Made by a program: the position numbers and the translations under genes. DNA of 64,000 bases from Paenibacillus sp. LHD-117. GTDB lineage: Bacteria; Bacillota; Bacilli; Paenibacillales; Paenibacillaceae. The DNA is taken from positions 124,001-188,000 of the forward strand of contig NZ_JAVFVT010000008.1 of the NCBI RefSeq assembly GCF_030929555.1, written 5' to 3'. The notes under the pieces are model-generated. The model did no database searches. It saw only the letters and a program-made list of their open reading frames with translations, and was not told where the DNA came from. Shown one piece after another: positions 43,190-51,854 of the stretch. Each line of letters opens with the position of its first letter. Positions within the stretch are counted from its first letter, which is position 1.

Positions 43190-46100
43190 ATGTATGGCAT
43201 ACACGTACGAACATGGTTTATCGCTCTGCTGATCGCGGCATTGTTATTGCCGGCGGGCGGAGGCGGTCTCTGGAACGCGGTTCAGCAAGCGGCCGCGGCT
43301 TCGGCGGCTGTAACGACAGCGAGTGTCGAAAGCGATACAGGCGGCATTCGGCTCAGCCCGATCGCGGAGCTTGCTGATCGCCCTGACTTTATTCGCGGAG
43401 CGGATGTGTCGATGCTCCAGCAAATCGAAGCTAGCGGAGGCGCCTATTACGATGCGGATGGCGAGGAGAAGGATTTGCTCGCCATTTTGAAGGATAACGG
43501 CGTGAACTGGATTCGGCTGCGCACCTGGGTCGATCCGACGGACGCGCAAGGGCAGCCGCTCGGCGGCGGCAACAACGACACGGAGACGACGGTCAGCCTG
43601 GCGAAGCGCGCGAAGGCGCTCGGACTGAAGGTGCTGCTGGATTTCCACTACAGCGACTTCTGGACCGATCCCGGCGAGCAGGAGAAGCCGAAAGCATGGC
43701 ATGACCTCAGCGGCGAACCGCTTGCGGAGGCGCTGTACGACTATACCAAAGAAGTGCTGACGGCCATGAGCGATGAGAACGCGTTGCCCGACATGGTTCA
43801 GGTCGGCAACGAAACGAACGGCGGCATGGTGTGGCCGGACGGCAAGACATGGCAGCAGACGGCCGGCGAAGAGATCGGCGGTTACGACGGTTGGGTACAG
43901 CTGATCGATGCGGGGACGGAGGCAATCCGGGAGTACGCTCCGAATGCCAAGATCGTGTTGCATCTCGCGAATGGCGGAAATAACGGCCTGTACCGCAACG
44001 TGTTTAATCAGTTGACGAATCGAGGCGTCGACTTCGACATCATCGGGTTGTCTTATTATTCCTATTGGCACGGGACGCTCGAGCAGCTGCGCGCCAACAT
44101 GGACGACATTAGCAAGCAATACGGCAAGGACGTCATGGTCGTCGAAACCGCGTATGCGCGTACGTTCGATAACGGGGATAGCCACGGCAATATTTTCGGC
44201 TCGAACGAAGAAAACGTCGGAGGTTACAAGGCGACGCTGCAAGGCCAAGCATCATCGTTCCGCGATGTGATGGAGGCCGTGGCGAAGGTGCCGGACGATC
44301 GCGGCTTGGGCGCGTTCTACTGGGAGCCGGCTTGGATTCCGGTGGACGGAGCCGGGTGGAAGACGGGAGAAGGAAACGCATGGGATAACCAAGCGATGTT
44401 CGATGCAGAAGGGCTTGCGCTTCCGTCCCTGCAGGTGTTCGATCCCGACTCCGAGCTTTACAGCGAAACGGAGTTGCCGGCCGAGGTCGTCCTGGTCCGC
44501 CCTGCCGCGCTGCATGTGACGGTCGGGCAGTCTCCGACTCTTCCTGCGACCGTGAAGGTGGAATACAGCAACGACCGTATCGAGAGCAAACAGGTGACTT
44601 GGAATGCGGTGCCTGCCGATAAGCTGCAGTATCCGGGGACGTTCACGGTGGAAGGCAGCATTCCCGGCATAACTCTGAAGGCGACGGCAACGGTAACGGT
44701 GCAAGGCGCGGCCAACTACGCGGCGAATCCCGGCTTCGAGACAGGCAGCTTGTCCGGCTGGACCGTTAGCGGAGATACGGCCGCTGTCGGCGCTGAACAT
44801 TCGGCCGCTCCGGCAGGCAACGCCTATAACGGCGATTATTCGCTGCATTATTGGCTCGACGAGCCGTTTGTTTTCACGGCGAAGCAGACGGTAACCAATC
44901 TTCCGGCAGGCACCTATACATTAAGCGCACGCACGCATGGAGGAGGCGGAGAGAAGAGGCTCCAGCTGTATGCGTTATGCGGCGGCGAACGCGTGACGGC
45001 CGATATCGTAAACACGGGCTGGCATGCATGGAAGCAGCCGACGATTCAAAACCTTGCGGTAGCCGAAGGCGGTTCCTGCGAGATCGGCGTCGAAGTCGAC
45101 GGCAACACTGGCAGCTGGGGCAATATAGACGAAATTATGTTCTACCGCGATGCTTCCGCAATTACGCTGCAAGCGCAGTCTGCCGTCGCGCAAGGGGCAG
45201 CCTTCGAGACGGAGCTCGGCGTAGCCGGACTGGCGAGCAAAGCATACTCGCAAGACTTAACGATTCGTTATGACCATACAAGATTCCAGTTCGTAGAAGC
45301 CAAGAAAGGAAGCTACGAATCGGCACTCATCCGCGCGCAAGAAACAGAGCCGGGCACGATCCGCATCCTGAGCTCGCATCCACAGGGATTAAGCGCGCCG
45401 GGCACGACGATCCGCTTGCGCTTCGCCGCTAGGAGCGATGCGCCCGTCGGCGAGGGCATTATCGCCGTCGACGATGCGAAGCTTGGCGTCATGCCGGGCG
45501 GAGCGGTCCTATCGCCGGCCTTGCTGGATGCCGTCCAGGTCAACGTCACGACGCCTTCTCCGGTCGTGCCGCCGGACTCCGGCGATCAAGGGGGTGCCGG
45601 AGAACCGCCGATCGTGCTGCATGAGGACGGCTCGGTGAGCACCAGACTGACGACGACAGTAGCACCGCAAGGCTTCAAGGAGGCATCTGCCGAGCTGTCG
45701 GAAGAGTGGCTGAGTAAGCTGCTGAAGCAAGCGGAGGCAGGCGATTCGAGCTTGGCGCGATTATCCATCGAGCTGCCTGAAGCAGCGGGAGCCGAAGGTT
45801 ATTCGTTGACGCTTCCGGCCGAAGCGCTCCAAGGCGAAGCCTTTATACAGGCGATCGAGCTCGTGACACCTCTGGGGACGATTAGGCTTCCGGCCGGCAT
45901 GCTGCAGAACGCAGCGGAAGCGGCGCCTAAAGTGACCATTCACATCAAGACAACAAAACCGGGCGAGCTTGGTTTGGGCGATTCCGGACTGCAGGCGATC
46001 GGCGATCGGCCGGTGCTCGATCTATACGTAACCTCGGGAGGAGAACGCCTCGCATGGAGCGATGCGGATCAACCGGTTACCGTGACGATTCCGTACAAAG

Positions 46101-46819
46101 AGAACCTTTCCTCGGCATCGGCTCCCGGAACTATCGTCGTCTGGTATGTCGATGAAGAAGGCAACATTACAGCGGTTCCGAACGGAAGGTACGATGCAAT
46201 AGCCGGAACGGTCACTTTCGTCACGACCCACTTCAGCCATTATGCCGTCGCGAAATTCGCTAAGACATTCCAAGATATCCTCGGGATGCCATGGGCGACT
46301 CAAGCAATCGAGACGTTGGCCGCCAGAGGCGTTATCGAAGGGCGAGGCGACGATGTATTCGATCCGAACGCTCAGGTGACGAGGGCGGAATTCACGGTCA
46401 TGCTGACCCGCGCGTTAGGCTTCTCCGCCGAAGGCGGGACGGCATTTAGCGACGTAGCAGCCGACTCCTACTATGCCGCATCCGTCAAAGCAGCCGCGAA
46501 GCGGGGCATCATTCTTGGCGACGGGCAAGGCAAGTTCAAACCAAACGATTCGATTACGCGCGAAGAATTGGCCGTCATGACCGTTAGGGCGCTTTCCGCA
46601 TCCGGCATACAGCTGCCGCAGGGCAGCATGGAGGCATTCGCCGATGCCGATGACGTATCGGTTTATGCGGCGGAAGCGTTAGGCAAGGCGGTGCATGCAG
46701 GGATCGTAATGGGGAAAAGCGGGCGTCTGATGCCGGCTGCTGAAGCTACAAGGGCGGAAGCAGCCGCGATCATCACAAGAATGCTCTCCCTCCAGGATCA
46801 AGAGGAGGCTGAAAAGTGA
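43190..46819 (+). CDS. Cell-surface GH53 endo-beta-1,4-galactanase with binding module, cohesin-like domain and SLH repeats
   Basis: 1209-aa secreted enzyme. Order: signal peptide (1-~38); GH53 domain (~60-420) with acid/base Glu208 in VQVGNETNGGM and nucleophile Glu319 in VVETAYART; bacterial Ig-like domain (~425-505); CBM61-like galactan-binding module (~506-654, NPGFETGSLSGW to NTGSWGNIDEIMFY); cohesin-like domain (~655-788, AFETELGVAGLASKAYSQDLTIRYDHTRFQFVEA); a stalk (~800-1020) and three SLH repeats (~1023-1200) that bind secondary wall polymer. ATG at 43190 follows AAGGGGGAA; the 43139 frame start precedes it. It would cut beta-1,4-galactan of pectin side chains at the cell surface. 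The next gene carries a matching dockerin. Confidence 0.93.
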   Translation: MYGIHVRTWFIALLIAALLLPAGGGGLWNAVQQAAAASAAVTTASVESDTGGIRLSPIAELADRPDFIRGADVSMLQQIEASGGAYYDADGEEKDLLAILKDNGVNWIRLRTWVDPTDAQGQPLGGGNNDTETTVSLAKRAKALGLKVLLDFHYSDFWTDPGEQEKPKAWHDLSGEPLAEALYDYTKEVLTAMSDENALPDMVQVGNETNGGMVWPDGKTWQQTAGEEIGGYDGWVQLIDAGTEAIREYAPNAKIVLHLANGGNNGLYRNVFNQLTNRGVDFDIIGLSYYSYWHGTLEQLRANMDDISKQYGKDVMVVETAYARTFDNGDSHGNIFGSNEENVGGYKATLQGQASSFRDVMEAVAKVPDDRGLGAFYWEPAWIPVDGAGWKTGEGNAWDNQAMFDAEGLALPSLQVFDPDSELYSETELPAEVVLVRPAALHVTVGQSPTLPATVKVEYSNDRIESKQVTWNAVPADKLQYPGTFTVEGSIPGITLKATATVTVQGAANYAANPGFETGSLSGWTVSGDTAAVGAEHSAAPAGNAYNGDYSLHYWLDEPFVFTAKQTVTNLPAGTYTLSARTHGGGGEKRLQLYALCGGERVTADIVNTGWHAWKQPTIQNLAVAEGGSCEIGVEVDGNTGSWGNIDEIMFYRDASAITLQAQSAVAQGAAFETELGVAGLASKAYSQDLTIRYDHTRFQFVEAKKGSYESALIRAQETEPGTIRILSSHPQGLSAPGTTIRLRFAARSDAPVGEGIIAVDDAKLGVMPGGAVLSPALLDAVQVNVTTPSPVVPPDSGDQGGAGEPPIVLHEDGSVSTRLTTTVAPQGFKEASAELSEEWLSKLLKQAEAGDSSLARLSIELPEAAGAEGYSLTLPAEALQGEAFIQAIELVTPLGTIRLPAGMLQNAAEAAPKVTIHIKTTKPGELGLGDSGLQAIGDRPVLDLYVTSGGERLAWSDADQPVTVTIPYKENLSSASAPGTIVVWYVDEEGNITAVPNGRYDAIAGTVTFVTTHFSHYAVAKFAKTFQDILGMPWATQAIETLAARGVIEGRGDDVFDPNAQVTRAEFTVMLTRALGFSAEGGTAFSDVAADSYYAASVKAAAKRGIILGDGQGKFKPNDSITREELAVMTVRALSASGIQLPQGSMEAFADADDVSVYAAEALGKAVHAGIVMGKSGRLMPAAEATRAEAAAIITRMLSLQDQEEAEK

Positions 46820-47799
46820 TGGAATGGCAATCTGCAACCCTAACGAAACTCGCTAAAAAATCTGTTAGAGCGGCCGCGGCCCTCATCAGTGTCATGCTGC
46901 TTCTGTCGGCGGCGCATGCAGGCGCTGCGGAGGTGCCTACGAATGTGATCGCAAACGGCGGCTTCGAGAACGATCTTACCGGCTGGACGCGCAGCGACAC
47001 GGCGGCGCAGACGGCATGGAGCAACACCTCGAATCCGAAAACGGGCACGTTCGCGTTTAATTGGTGGCATAACGCGGGCTTCAGCGTAACGGTATCGCAG
47101 ACCGTAACCGGCCTGCCGGAAGGCAAATATTCGTTGAGCGGCTACTCGCAAGGCGGAGGCGGAGAATCCGTATCCCGCCTATTCGCGGAGACGGACGGCG
47201 CGAAACAAACGGCGGACTTCCGCAATATCGGTTATCTGCAGTGGATCGAAACGACGATCCCTGCCATCAACGTGACCTCCGGCACCGTTACGGTAGGCTT
47301 CGAGATTACCGGCTCGGCCGGTAACTGGGGATCCATCGACGATTTTACGCTGATCCGGGTAGGGGATATCGACGCGGAGCCTGCTGCGATCGTCTCGATT
47401 CTGCCCGTAACCGCCGAAACGTTAATCCACGATGAGCCGCAGCTGCCAACTGTCGTAACCGCCGTGTATAGCGACGGGAATCGTGCTCAGCTCCCGGTCG
47501 AATGGGATGCCGCCGATCCTGGGCAATATGACGCGATCGGCAGCTTCGTCATCGAAGGAACGGTGGAAGGAGATACGGAGCTGCGCGCGCAGGCGACGAT
47601 TGGGGTCCAGTACCGGAATTTTGATGTCAATCAAGATTCGTTCATCGATGCGGGAGACCTTGCCGTCATCTCTTACTACATGGGCGTCTCGCCTCACAGC
47701 CTTGACGAGGCGGCGGGCGCAGCCGACCTCAACAACGACGGAAGCCTTACGGTCGACGATTTAACGCTTTTGACGGATGAGCTGCTAGCGCAGGAATAA
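46819..47799 (+). CDS. Secreted galactan-binding-like protein with type I dockerin
   Basis: About 326-aa exported protein without catalytic domain. Signal peptide (VRAAAALISVMLLLSAAHAGAAE); a CBM61-like module (~35-175: NGGFENDLTGW, QTVTGLPEGKYSLSGYSQGGGGE, ITGSAGNWGSIDDFTLI) related to that of the upstream galactanase; an Ig-like domain (~185-265); and a C-terminal dockerin with two calcium-loop repeats, DVNQDSFIDAGDLAVISYYMG and DLNNDGSLTVDDLTLLTDEL (one residue short each), ligands D/N/D at 1, 3, 5 and D at 12. Translation is coupled: GAGGAGG lies in the end of the galactanase gene and the stop overlaps the start (GTG 46816 also possible). It could dock onto the galactanase's cohesin. Confidence 0.88.
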   Translation: MEWQSATLTKLAKKSVRAAAALISVMLLLSAAHAGAAEVPTNVIANGGFENDLTGWTRSDTAAQTAWSNTSNPKTGTFAFNWWHNAGFSVTVSQTVTGLPEGKYSLSGYSQGGGGESVSRLFAETDGAKQTADFRNIGYLQWIETTIPAINVTSGTVTVGFEITGSAGNWGSIDDFTLIRVGDIDAEPAAIVSILPVTAETLIHDEPQLPTVVTAVYSDGNRAQLPVEWDAADPGQYDAIGSFVIEGTVEGDTELRAQATIGVQYRNFDVNQDSFIDAGDLAVISYYMGVSPHSLDEAAGAADLNNDGSLTVDDLTLLTDELLAQE

Positions 47800-47838
47800 C
47801 CGCATAAGAGCTGCATCGAGTACATGAAATGCTGCCGC

Positions 47839-47884
47839 GATGCTTCGCACCGCCCTTCCGAGGGGCGGTGCTTCGGCATTTTTT
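47839..47884 (+). terminator. Terminator after the dockerin gene
   Basis: CACCGCCC / GGGCGGTG stem extended by flanking ATGCTTCG / CTTCGGCAT partial pairing, loop TTCCGAG, followed by six T. Confidence 0.9.
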
Positions 47885-47902
47885 GCGCGAAAGTCCAGGC
47901 GT

Positions 47903-47931
47903 TTGTCCAATCCGCGCAACTCCATTACAAT
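47903..47931 (+). promoter_or_regulatory. Sigma-A-type promoter of the YesM/YesN operon
   Basis: TTGTCC (47903-47908) and TACAAT (47926-47931) are separated by 17 bp; the kinase ATG follows 57 bp later. Confidence 0.55.
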
Positions 47932-47987
47932 GACAGAAAGACAATGGGCCATGTCAGCAGGCCGACAAGCGCAGGGGGCGAAAGCGG

Positions 47988-49787
47988 ATGCCGAAGTTTA
48001 ATTTGTTCAAAAAAATGATGGCCCTCATTCTCGTCATGTTAATTCCCATTATGGGATTGTACGTCTATTCGAACCAGACGAGCACGGAGGTGCTGAGGGA
48101 AGAGCTGCATCAATCGAGCCGGGACCAGCTGCGTTTCTTCCAGCATCAAGTCGACACGACGATTCAATCGATCAGCTTATGGCCGAATCTGCTGCTTCAC
48201 GATCCCGATATTTCGGAACTGAAGGATATTTTCGAGAAAAAAAGCCCGTATCTCGATCTGGACACAATGATGCTGATCAAACGGATTCAGCAGAAGCTGA
48301 GCATTCAGCAGAACTCGCTGAACTGGATCAGCAAGCTGATGATTTATTCGCCTACGTTGGAGCGCGTCATTACGGCCAGCGGCGTGTACGATTACAATCA
48401 CGCCGATTTGAAGAAGAGGCTGCAGCAAGGCTGGCAGGTCCGCACGGTGAAAGGGGCGGACGGCGAGGCGACGCATTATTTTTCGCTGATTACGGTATCG
48501 CCGTTCTCGTCCTTCCACAAGCCGGAGGCCGCCAACCTCATAATCGAGGTGGAGTTCGACAGCGGCAACATAAGGCGGATGCTCGATACGTTCCGGGGCG
48601 ACGGGGAGCGCAATCCTTTTTATTACAAGGAAGAAACGGGCATCATCTTTAATAGCGTTTCGGATGAATCGTTCGCGGAAGCGTTGACGGAGAAGCTGCG
48701 TTTCGACGCGGAATCGGATGATACGAGCACGCCCGACTACCAGATCATCGACCTCGATGGGGAATCCTTCTTGGTGAACGCGGAGCGATCCAGCACGACG
48801 GGGTGGATGCTGGTCGATTATTTGCCGCTGTCGGACGTGCTTATGCCGATCAAAAAATCGAATCTGCTGTTCTATACCTCCGCGGCCGCGCTGTTGATCA
48901 TGAGTTTGCTCGTCGTATATTTGATCTACGCGCAGGTACAGGTGCCGATCAAGCAGCTGGTCACGAGCTTCCGGAAGCTGAAGAACGAGGATTATTCCGT
49001 CCGTCTGAAGCCGAAGGGGGATACCGAGTTCAGCTTCCTATTCACTCGATTCAACGCGATGGCGGCGCAGATTCAAGATTTGTTCGGACGCGTCTATCTC
49101 GAGAAAATCCATGTGAAGGAAGCGAGGCTGAAGCAGCTGCAATCGCAGATTAACCCGCATTTCTTCTACAATTGTTTCTCGTTTATTTCCAGCATGGCGA
49201 AGCTGCAGAATTACCCGGCTATTATTGCCATGACGCAGAATCTATCCGATTATTACAGATACACGACCCGGCAGGAGCGGGAGTTCGTGGCGCTGTCGGA
49301 GGAGCTCGAGCTGGTCGGCAATTATTTGGATATCCAGCAAATGAGGATGAAACGGCTTAGCTACGAGGTCTATCTGCCGCCATGGCTAAGGCAGCAGCGG
49401 ATCCCTCCGCTCGTCATCCAGCCGCTGGTGGAAAATGCGGTGCTCCACGGCATCGAACCGCATCTGGATGCCGGCAGAATCGTCATACGGGCGGAAGAGC
49501 GGGACGGAGGATTCGCGATTACCGTCGACGACGACGGGCAAGGAATCGTCGACGCGGACATGCTAGAGCTGCAGATGAAGCTGGCGCGGCCGATGGACGA
49601 AGAGATGGGCTGCGGACTTTGGAACGTGCACCAACGTCTTCATATCCGGTACGGACCCCATGCCGGACTGGCGTTCTCGCGATCGCCGCTCGGCGGTCTG
49701 CGCGTCACGCTGACCTGGAGCGCCCATTCCGAAGGGGACTTCGATAAGAATGCTTTAACAGATATAGGGAATGGACAGGAGGAATAG
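47988..49787 (+). CDS. Sensor histidine kinase, YesM type
   Basis: 599-aa membrane kinase of the His_kinase/HATPase (LytS/YesM-like) class that senses extracellular sugars in Bacillales. Helix 1 (residues ~9-28), an extracellular dCache-like sensor (~30-290), helix 2 (~300-320), HAMP (IYAQVQVPIKQLVTSFRKLK), then QLQSQINPHFFYNCFSFISS with the phospho-acceptor His, and an ATPase with LVENAVLHGIEP and DDGQGI. The NPHFFYN segment has Cys after it where many relatives have Thr. It is separated from its response regulator by 2 bp. By position it likely senses galactan fragments and switches on the galactan locus. Confidence 0.94.
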   Translation: MPKFNLFKKMMALILVMLIPIMGLYVYSNQTSTEVLREELHQSSRDQLRFFQHQVDTTIQSISLWPNLLLHDPDISELKDIFEKKSPYLDLDTMMLIKRIQQKLSIQQNSLNWISKLMIYSPTLERVITASGVYDYNHADLKKRLQQGWQVRTVKGADGEATHYFSLITVSPFSSFHKPEAANLIIEVEFDSGNIRRMLDTFRGDGERNPFYYKEETGIIFNSVSDESFAEALTEKLRFDAESDDTSTPDYQIIDLDGESFLVNAERSSTTGWMLVDYLPLSDVLMPIKKSNLLFYTSAAALLIMSLLVVYLIYAQVQVPIKQLVTSFRKLKNEDYSVRLKPKGDTEFSFLFTRFNAMAAQIQDLFGRVYLEKIHVKEARLKQLQSQINPHFFYNCFSFISSMAKLQNYPAIIAMTQNLSDYYRYTTRQEREFVALSEELELVGNYLDIQQMRMKRLSYEVYLPPWLRQQRIPPLVIQPLVENAVLHGIEPHLDAGRIVIRAEERDGGFAITVDDDGQGIVDADMLELQMKLARPMDEEMGCGLWNVHQRLHIRYGPHAGLAFSRSPLGGLRVTLTWSAHSEGDFDKNALTDIGNGQEE

Positions 49788-49789
49788 GC

Positions 49790-51403
49790 ATGATCGAAGT
49801 TTTGTTGGTGGATGACGAGTCGTATGTTACGGAGAGCCTGGCCATGACGATTCCGTGGCAGGAGCTTGGCGTCATGAATGTCTATCAAGCCGCTTCTCCG
49901 AGCGAGGCGCTGGCTGTTATGGAGGAACAAGCGATCGACATCTTGGTGACGGATATCCGGATGCCGGAGATGAGCGGACTGCAGCTGATCGAGCAAGTGC
50001 GGGAGCACTGGCCGAACATTCGCTGCATGCTGCTGACGGGACATTCCGACTTCGAATACGCGAAAAAAGCGATTCAGCTTCAGGCCGTCGATTATTTGCT
50101 CAAGCCGGTGAACGATAACGCTTTTATCCAGAGCATGACCTCGATTATCGAGGCGCTGAAGGAAGAGTGGGAGAAAGCGGACAAATACCATCAGCTTGTC
50201 TATACAATGAAGTCGGACCATAACGTTCTGCGGCAAAATTTGCTCGGCGAGCTGCTGCTTGGCAAACAGCTGTCGGATGTTTCCATCAAGGAGAAGCTCG
50301 TCCAATACGAGGTGAAGGTGCAGCTTGAGGATTCCGCCATGTTAATGGCAGTTCAGCTTGGCCGCTATTTTACGGGAATGGACGATAGCTCCGTCGCGCT
50401 CATGGAATATGCCATCGGCAATATTGCCGAGGAAATTTTCGCGCAGCCTTATCGCGTCTGGCATGGCAAAGCGCCGCATGAAGGCCTCGCGATCGTCGTG
50501 ACCGCGCCGTCCGGCGTGGATTCCTCGGTATTCCGCAAGGAACGGATTCGCGAGCTGGCTCAGCAGTTCCAGCAGCAGGTCGGCGCCTACTTGAAGGGCG
50601 ACATCGCACTCGTTCTCTCGGGATGGTTCACCTTCCCGAAGGAGCTGGCGAGCGCCTATCGAAGCGTTCTGTCAGCTGCGTATCGGACCCGTCAAGGCGA
50701 CGCTTCGCTGCTGTTCCTGGAGGAGCTTCAGGAGCGGGCGCAGACGGGCGTGAAAGCCATCGAAGAGCTGTATAAGCCGCCCACGCTGATCCATCTGCTG
50801 GAGTCCGGCCAATGGGGAGCGACGCGGGAAAAGCTTGGAGCGTTATTCGGAAGCCTGGACGGGACGGTCGTCTCCAAGGAGCAGCTGTACGAGGTATTCC
50901 TGTCGATTACGAACGCCTTCCTCTACGTCGCTCACAAACAAGGGACGGATATCTATAAGCTCGATCCTGCCGGCATGGATGTTCTGCTCGACCGCAGTCT
51001 GATCAGCTCCTCCGAGAAGCTGCAGGCTTGGTCGGACGGGATATTGGAGAAGCTGGAGGCGGAGCTGAGAGAGAACGACAGCTATAATAAAAAACATGTC
51101 ATCAAGCAGGTGCAAGAAATCGTCATGAGCGATCTCGGCGCGGAAACGTCGGTCAAGACGATCGCCGACAAAGTATTCCTGCATCCCGTGTACCTGTCGA
51201 AAATCTATAAGAGCGAAACGGGAGAGAGTCTCGGCGATTACATTATCCGGATGAGGATGGAGCGGGCGGTCTATTTGCTCAAGTCATCCAACAAAAAGAT
51301 TTACGAAATCACGACCGAGCTGGGTTATCAGAACCCGCAATACTTCAGCAAGATTTTCCGGAAGTATTACGGCATGACGCCCAACGAATACCGCGACCAA
51401 TAA
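49790..51403 (+). CDS. Response regulator, YesN type (receiver + AraC HTH)
   Basis: 537-aa cytoplasmic activator. Receiver domain with LLVDDESYVTES, phospho-acceptor Asp in DILVTDIRMPEMSG and Lys in DYLLKPVND; a long central helical region (~150-420) typical of YesN-like proteins; and a C-terminal AraC-type double HTH (IADKVFLHPVYLSKIYKSETGESLGDYIIRMRMERAVYLLKSS ... YQNPQYFSKIFRKYYGMTPNEYR, in parts). RBS AGGAGGA. Expected to activate the adjacent solute-binding and transport genes. The last 11 bases of its coding sequence are duplicated 47 bp downstream (see the 51390-51449 entry). Confidence 0.94.
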   Translation: MIEVLLVDDESYVTESLAMTIPWQELGVMNVYQAASPSEALAVMEEQAIDILVTDIRMPEMSGLQLIEQVREHWPNIRCMLLTGHSDFEYAKKAIQLQAVDYLLKPVNDNAFIQSMTSIIEALKEEWEKADKYHQLVYTMKSDHNVLRQNLLGELLLGKQLSDVSIKEKLVQYEVKVQLEDSAMLMAVQLGRYFTGMDDSSVALMEYAIGNIAEEIFAQPYRVWHGKAPHEGLAIVVTAPSGVDSSVFRKERIRELAQQFQQQVGAYLKGDIALVLSGWFTFPKELASAYRSVLSAAYRTRQGDASLLFLEELQERAQTGVKAIEELYKPPTLIHLLESGQWGATREKLGALFGSLDGTVVSKEQLYEVFLSITNAFLYVAHKQGTDIYKLDPAGMDVLLDRSLISSSEKLQAWSDGILEKLEAELRENDSYNKKHVIKQVQEIVMSDLGAETSVKTIADKVFLHPVYLSKIYKSETGESLGDYIIRMRMERAVYLLKSSNKKIYEITTELGYQNPQYFSKIFRKYYGMTPNEYRDQ

Positions 51404-51449
51404 ACCGATTTTGATCACGAAATTTTATCAGGTAGCACCGCGACCAATA
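51390..51449. repeat. 13-bp direct repeat flanking a solo fragment of the MITE-like element
   Basis: ACCGCGACCAATA occurs at 51390-51402 (end of the YesN gene) and again at 51437-51449. The 34 bp between contain CCGATTTTGATCACGAA and TCAGG-AGC, matching the complement of the right end of the element at 28309-28517. Confidence 0.75.
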
Positions 51450-51493
51450 GAGGAGGTTCAAGAGACTCGACACTGATTAAGAGCTTTTGTCAT

Positions 51494-51679
51494 TCTAAAG
51501 GAACTCAGTGCTCTTATCATGCGATTATGAGCTCATACGGATATCTAACGGAAATAAGAGCCCTTATTCTGTTGAAAATGGCGTTTTTCAGGCTGAGAAA
51601 CTTAAATAGGAGCGCATACTTCCGTTAGATATTCAAATCGAACAAAATGAGCCGAATAGCGGCAGCTGCTTCCGTTAGC
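51494..51679. repeat. Dispersed palindromic element, copy 2 (inverted relative to copy 1)
   Basis: Modules TAAAGGA (51496, one change), TAACGGA (51546), TCCGTTA (51621) and TCCGTTA (51671), again with 50-bp spacing within each pair. Its complement matches copy 1 at 20446-20632 closely, including CGGCTCATTTTG and CTGAAAAACGCCATTTT. Confidence 0.85.
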
Positions 51680-51766
51680 ATTCAAGAACAACCACAATGG
51701 CAATGCTATAGTGCTGAAAGCCGAGCCTCTTGAACGCCTGCTCAACAACACCTTGTCAAAGGTGCA

Positions 51767-51816
51767 GAAATGTTCGATAAGTGTCATAGGCTTACCCCCG
51801 GGGGCGTCCCTATAAT
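51767..51816 (+). promoter_or_regulatory. Candidate activator-dependent promoter of the solute-binding-protein gene
   Basis: TATAAT at 51811-51816 with no good -35; a CCCCCGGGGG palindrome lies between. GAAATGTT at 51767, 44 bp upstream of the -10, is shared with the galactanase promoter. The stretch 51404-51850 holds no other gene. Confidence 0.45.
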
Positions 51817-51854
51817 GAAGATGTAAACCAAATCATCCGTAAGGGGGAAACACC

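Noticed and set aside
43244..44248. 334-codon minus-strand ORF opposite the galactanase gene
   Set aside because: It lies wholly within the GH53 domain, has no RBS, and its His/Arg/Val-rich composition is what a GC-rich gene gives on the opposite strand.
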